Below, piece by piece: positions 61,259 through 64,000 of a stretch of DNA of 64,000 nucleotides. The translations under genes were made by a program, and so were the position numbers. Source of the DNA: Desulfovibrio aminophilus DSM 12254 (GTDB lineage Bacteria; Desulfobacterota; Desulfovibrionia; Desulfovibrionales; Desulfovibrionaceae); NCBI RefSeq assembly GCF_000422565.1, contig NZ_AUMA01000007.1:62001-126000 (forward strand), read 5' to 3'. Position 1 is the first letter of the stretch. The number at the start of each line of letters is the position of its first letter. The notes below the pieces were generated by a model. That model made no database searches, was not told the origin of the DNA, and was given only the letters and a program-made list of their open reading frames with translations.

Positions 61259-62422
61259 CTAGAATCGCTCTAGATATTTTTCGATCCGGGACATGCCTTC
61301 CTCGATGTTTTCCAACGAGTTGGCATAGGAGAAGCGCAGATAGCCCTCGGCCCCCTGGCCGAAATCGATGCCCGGGGCCACGCCCACGTGGGCCTTCTCC
61401 AGGATGTCGAAGGCCAGCTTGAGCGAGCTGCCGCCGAACCTGGCCGCCAGATGTCCGGCGTTGGCCAGGACGTAGAACGCTCCGGTGGGCTCGCTGCCGA
61501 GGCCGAAGCCCAGCCCCCGCAGCCGCCGCACGATGTGGCGGCGGCGCTCGTCGTAGATGCGTCTCATGCGCGCGACGTCCGGCCAGGCCTCGCGCAGCGC
61601 GGCCACGCCCGCCCATTGGGAGACCGAGGAGGCCGAGATGAAGAAGTTCTGGCAGAGCCGCTGGATGGGCCGCACGAAACGCTCCGGCGCTATGAGGTAG
61701 CCCAGCCGCCAGCCGGTCATGGCGAAGAGTTTGGAAAAGCCGTTGAGCACCACGGCCTCGTCCGTGAATTCCAGGATGCTCTGCTCCCGGCCTTCGTAGA
61801 CCAGCCCGTGGTATATCTCATCCGAAACCACCACGGCCCCGGCGTCCCGGGCCATGTCCGCCACAGCCCGCATGCGTTCGCCGGAGAGCAGGGTGCCCGT
61901 GGGGTTGGCCGGGGAGTTGATGAGGATGGCTCGGGTCCGGTCGGTGAGCGCCTCGCGGACCTTTTCCGGCCGGTACTGGAAGGCGTCGTCCTCGAAGACC
62001 GGCACGCGCACGGTCTCGGCCTCCACGAAGCGGATGAAGTTCGGGTAGCAGGCGTAGCAGGGGTCCGAGACGACCACCTCGTCGCCGTGCTCCAGGAGCG
62101 CGGCGAAAGCCAGCAGCATGGCCGGAGAAGTGCCCTGGGTCACGATCACCCGATCCGGGTGGACCTCCGCGCCGTAGCGCTCGGCGTAGTGGGCGCAGAC
62201 CGCCTCGCGCAGTTCCAGGAGCCCCAGGCTGTGGGTGTAGTGGGTCCGGCCGTCGCGGATGGCCTTGCAGGCCGCCTCCTTGACGCATTCCGGGGTGTCG
62301 AAGTCGGGTTCGCCGATCTCCAGGTGGATGACCGGGTGACCGCAACGTTCCAGACGCTGCGCGGCCTCCAGGATGTCCATGACCAGGAAGGGGGCGATGC
62401 AGTCGGTGCGTTGGGGTATCAT
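61259..62422 (-). CDS. Class I/II pyridoxal-phosphate aminotransferase
   Basis: 387 aa. PLP lysine Lys231 in NGFSKLFAMTGWRLGY; INSPANPTG and DEIYHGL complete the fold-type I site; the C-terminal Arg is in EGYLRFSYANS. It resembles aspartate/aromatic aminotransferases of the AspC-like subgroup found in archaea and anaerobes. The amino donor cannot be deduced from sequence. It stands alone between the exported protein gene and slyD. Confidence 0.88.
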   Translation of the reverse strand: MIPQRTDCIAPFLVMDILEAAQRLERCGHPVIHLEIGEPDFDTPECVKEAACKAIRDGRTHYTHSLGLLELREAVCAHYAERYGAEVHPDRVIVTQGTSPAMLLAFAALLEHGDEVVVSDPCYACYPNFIRFVEAETVRVPVFEDDAFQYRPEKVREALTDRTRAILINSPANPTGTLLSGERMRAVADMARDAGAVVVSDEIYHGLVYEGREQSILEFTDEAVVLNGFSKLFAMTGWRLGYLIAPERFVRPIQRLCQNFFISASSVSQWAGVAALREAWPDVARMRRIYDERRRHIVRRLRGLGFGLGSEPTGAFYVLANAGHLAARFGGSSLKLAFDILEKAHVGVAPGIDFGQGAEGYLRFSYANSLENIEEGMSRIEKYLERF

Positions 62423-62473
62423 TGCGCGCGTTGGTCCGGCCCGGGAGGGGGCGCCTCCCGGGCCGTGATGATG

Positions 62474-62902
62474 CTAGGCGATCTTCACCAGGGCCAGCTC
62501 GAAGGTCAGCTCCTTGCCGGCCAGGGGGTGGTTGCCGTCGAGGGTGACGGTCTTCTCGTCCAGCGCGGAGATGTGCACGTGGGGCGTGCTGCCGTCCTCC
62601 AGGCGGATGGAGAGCATCATGCCGATCTCCGGGGTGATGTTCGGCGGAATCTGCTCCCGGCCGACCTCGATGGTCAGTTCCTTGCGGTAGTCGCCGTAGG
62701 CCTGTTCCGGCGGGATGACCACGGTCTTCGTCTCGCCCACGGCCATGCCCGCGACGGCCGTGTCGAAGCCCTCGATGACCATGCCCGCGCCGACTTGGAA
62801 TTCCAGGGGTTCGCGTTCGAGGGAGGAGTCGAACACCGAGCCGTCGGACAGCCGCCCGGTGTAGTGGACCTGAACGGTGTCGCCTTTTTTCGCCTGGGTC
62901 AT
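62474..62902 (-). CDS. slyD: FKBP-type peptidyl-prolyl isomerase (SlyD-like)
   Basis: 142 aa. YTGRLSDGSVFDSS and EFQVGAGMVIEGFDTAVAGMAVGETKTVVIPPEQAYGDY form the FKBP domain; HISALDEKTVTLDGNHPLAGKELTFEL is the inserted IF chaperone flap. SlyD isomerises prolyl bonds; E. coli SlyD also binds nickel through a His/Cys tail and aids hydrogenase assembly. The tail is lacking here, so a nickel role is not shown. It lies 23 nt after trpS and is probably co-transcribed with it. Confidence 0.92.
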   Translation of the reverse strand: MTQAKKGDTVQVHYTGRLSDGSVFDSSLEREPLEFQVGAGMVIEGFDTAVAGMAVGETKTVVIPPEQAYGDYRKELTIEVGREQIPPNITPEIGMMLSIRLEDGSTPHVHISALDEKTVTLDGNHPLAGKELTFELALVKIA

Positions 62903-62925
62903 GTGTCGCTCCTTGCCTATGGGTG

Positions 62926-63927
62926 TCAGTCGAACTGGAAGTTGAGCAGATTGCGTATCTCGCGCATGGACGCGGCGGCCTTTTCGCGGGCTCGGGCGTT
63001 GCCGTCCTCGAGCAGGGCGCGCAGGCGCTCGGGATCCTTCTCCAGGGCCGCGCGGCGCTCGTGGATCGGGGCCAGGAAGCGCTCCATGGATTCGAGCAGG
63101 ACCTTCTTGCAGTCCACGCAGCCGAAGGCGGCCTTCACGCAGCCCTCGCGGATCTCGGCGCACTTCTCCGCCCCGGTCATGAGCTTGTGGTAGGGGAAGA
63201 GGTTGCAGACCTCGGGGTCGCCGGGGTCGCTTTTGCGCAGCCGGTTCTTGTCGGTGAACATGGTCTTCACCTTGGGGATGATCTCGCTCATGGGTTCGCC
63301 CAGCGAGATGCCGTTCCCGTAGCTCTTGCTCATCTTGCGACCGTCCAGGCCGGGGAGCTTGGCGTCCGGGGTGAGCAAGGCCTCGGGCTCGGGGAAGAAG
63401 TCGCCGTTGAGGTGGTTGAAGCGACGGGCGATCTCCCGGGTCAGCTCCATGTGCGGCAGCTGGTCCTGGCCGACCGGCACGGCGAATGGCCGGTACATGA
63501 GGATGTCCGAGGCCATGAGCACGGGATAGCCGAGGAAGCCGTAGGTGGCCAGATCCTTCTGGCCGGACAGTTCCTGGGACATCTCCTTGAAGGTCGGGTT
63601 GCGCTCCAGCCAGGACAGCGGGGTGAGCATGGAGAGGATGAGGTGCAGCTCGGCGTGCTCCTTGATCTGCGACTGCTGGAAGATGACGCACTTCTCCGGG
63701 TCCAGCCCGGCGGCGACCCAGTCCAGCACGAGGCCGGGCACGAAGCCCTTGATGCGCCGGGGATCGGCGTACTCGCTGGTCATGGCGTGCCAGTCGGCGA
63801 CGAAGAAATAGCACTCGTACTGTTCCTGGAGCTTGATCCAGTTCACGAGCACGCCGAAGTAGTGGCCGAGATGGAGCGGTCCGGTGGGCCGCATGCCCGA
63901 GACGATGCGTTTGTTGGGTGTGGTCAT
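62926..63927 (-). CDS. trpS: Tryptophan-tRNA ligase
   Basis: 333 aa. Class I synthetase: HLGH (His19-His22, the HIGH motif) in GMRPTGPLHLGHYFG, and RKMSKSYGN as KMSKS. It charges tRNA-Trp with tryptophan. TATA-like or attenuation structure was not seen upstream, in contrast to trpB2. It begins 13 nt after a truncated gene on the same strand and precedes slyD. Confidence 0.96.
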   Translation of the reverse strand: MTTPNKRIVSGMRPTGPLHLGHYFGVLVNWIKLQEQYECYFFVADWHAMTSEYADPRRIKGFVPGLVLDWVAAGLDPEKCVIFQQSQIKEHAELHLILSMLTPLSWLERNPTFKEMSQELSGQKDLATYGFLGYPVLMASDILMYRPFAVPVGQDQLPHMELTREIARRFNHLNGDFFPEPEALLTPDAKLPGLDGRKMSKSYGNGISLGEPMSEIIPKVKTMFTDKNRLRKSDPGDPEVCNLFPYHKLMTGAEKCAEIREGCVKAAFGCVDCKKVLLESMERFLAPIHERRAALEKDPERLRALLEDGNARAREKAAASMREIRNLLNFQFD

Positions 63928-63939
63928 GGCGATGTGGGG

Positions 63940-64000
63940 TTAGAAGGTCAGGGGCACCCGCAGGAGACGGGAGCCGGTCTCCACCACGGGCAGGAGAATC
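63940..64000 (-). CDS. Partial gene, C-terminal 19 codons
   Basis: Reading from the window end towards 63940, the frame ends ...SRLLRVPLTF and TAA. Length too short to identify; the place before trpS suggests an operon partner. Membrane-protease-like tail is possible (a site-2 protease sits here in some relatives, from memory) but not supported. Confidence 0.35.
   Translation of the reverse strand, partial: ILLPVVETGSRLLRVPLTF

Overview
The window looks like a chromosomal segment of a high-GC, Gram-negative, strictly anaerobic sulfate-reducing bacterium of the Desulfovibrio type (Desulfovibrionaceae or a close relative). The evidence is gene content. There is a Tat-exported periplasmic [NiFe] hydrogenase with its own protease and HypC, anaerobic class III ribonucleotide reductase, several radical SAM enzymes, a glycyl radical enzyme operon under a sigma-54 activator, YkgJ-type cysteine proteins, CbiR/CobU corrinoid genes and a stand-alone TrpB2. 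No rRNA, tRNA, CRISPR array, insertion sequence or phage gene was seen. Coding density is high, and most intergenic regions carry recognisable hairpin terminators.

Layout. 1-5.2 kb: lipoprotein fragment, three radical SAM proteins, a flavoprotein, an MTH1187-family protein and a YkgJ protein. 5.2-9.1 kb: hynB-hynA-(terminator)-hynD-hypC. 9.2-10.6 kb: DUF1844 protein and argC. 10.7-22.1 kb: an accessory-looking block. On the minus strand it has an APC permease, a DMT exporter and a sigma-54 activator, followed by an operon of glycyl radical enzyme (GRE), its activase and two HesB/IscA-like proteins. On the plus strand it has DUF4125, TauE/SafE and DUF4037 genes. 22.2-24.9 kb: nrdD/nrdG. 25.5-28.8 kb: CheX-like protein and hypothetical proteins. 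28.9-33.7 kb: livFGMHK. 34-38.8 kb: gmhA, a response regulator, a metal-type ABC transporter interrupted by a VOC gene, and a SemiSWEET. 38.8-44.8 kb: rhomboid protease, YjbQ, YibE/F, alkaline phosphatase and a NagZ-like hydrolase. 44.9-46.4 kb: trpB2 with a tryptophan leader peptide and attenuator. 46.5-51.6 kb: isocitrate dehydrogenase, a NarX/NarL-type two-component pair and a glutamate-synthase-like protein. 51.9-64 kb: polA, a DHH phosphoesterase, cobU, cbiR, an EndoQ-UvrD fusion, marR, an aminotransferase, slyD, trpS and a gene cut by the window end.

The most exciting item is the GRE operon. Its third gene, a HesB/IscA-like protein, is interrupted by an in-frame TGA exactly where its tandem paralog has cysteine. 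The TGA is followed by a stem-loop whose GGUCU apical loop begins 18 nt after the UGA, with a U at position 14. As I remember it, this is the geometry of the E. coli fdhF SECIS. I therefore read 11131-11427 as one selenoprotein gene, not a pseudogene. It sits beside a GRE whose active site has Cys-Val-Ser where most characterised GRE eliminases and 4-hydroxyphenylacetate decarboxylase have Cys-x-Glu, so the substrate is open. A sigma-54 promoter precedes the GRE. A second candidate precedes the DUF4125 gene, which suggests the two arms of the island are co-regulated.

Other points of note are a complete transcription-attenuation leader (WWRW leader peptide) in front of trpB2, a ZnuA-like binding protein with no histidine in its mature chain, an endonuclease Q-like domain fused to a UvrD helicase, and several palindromic operator candidates.
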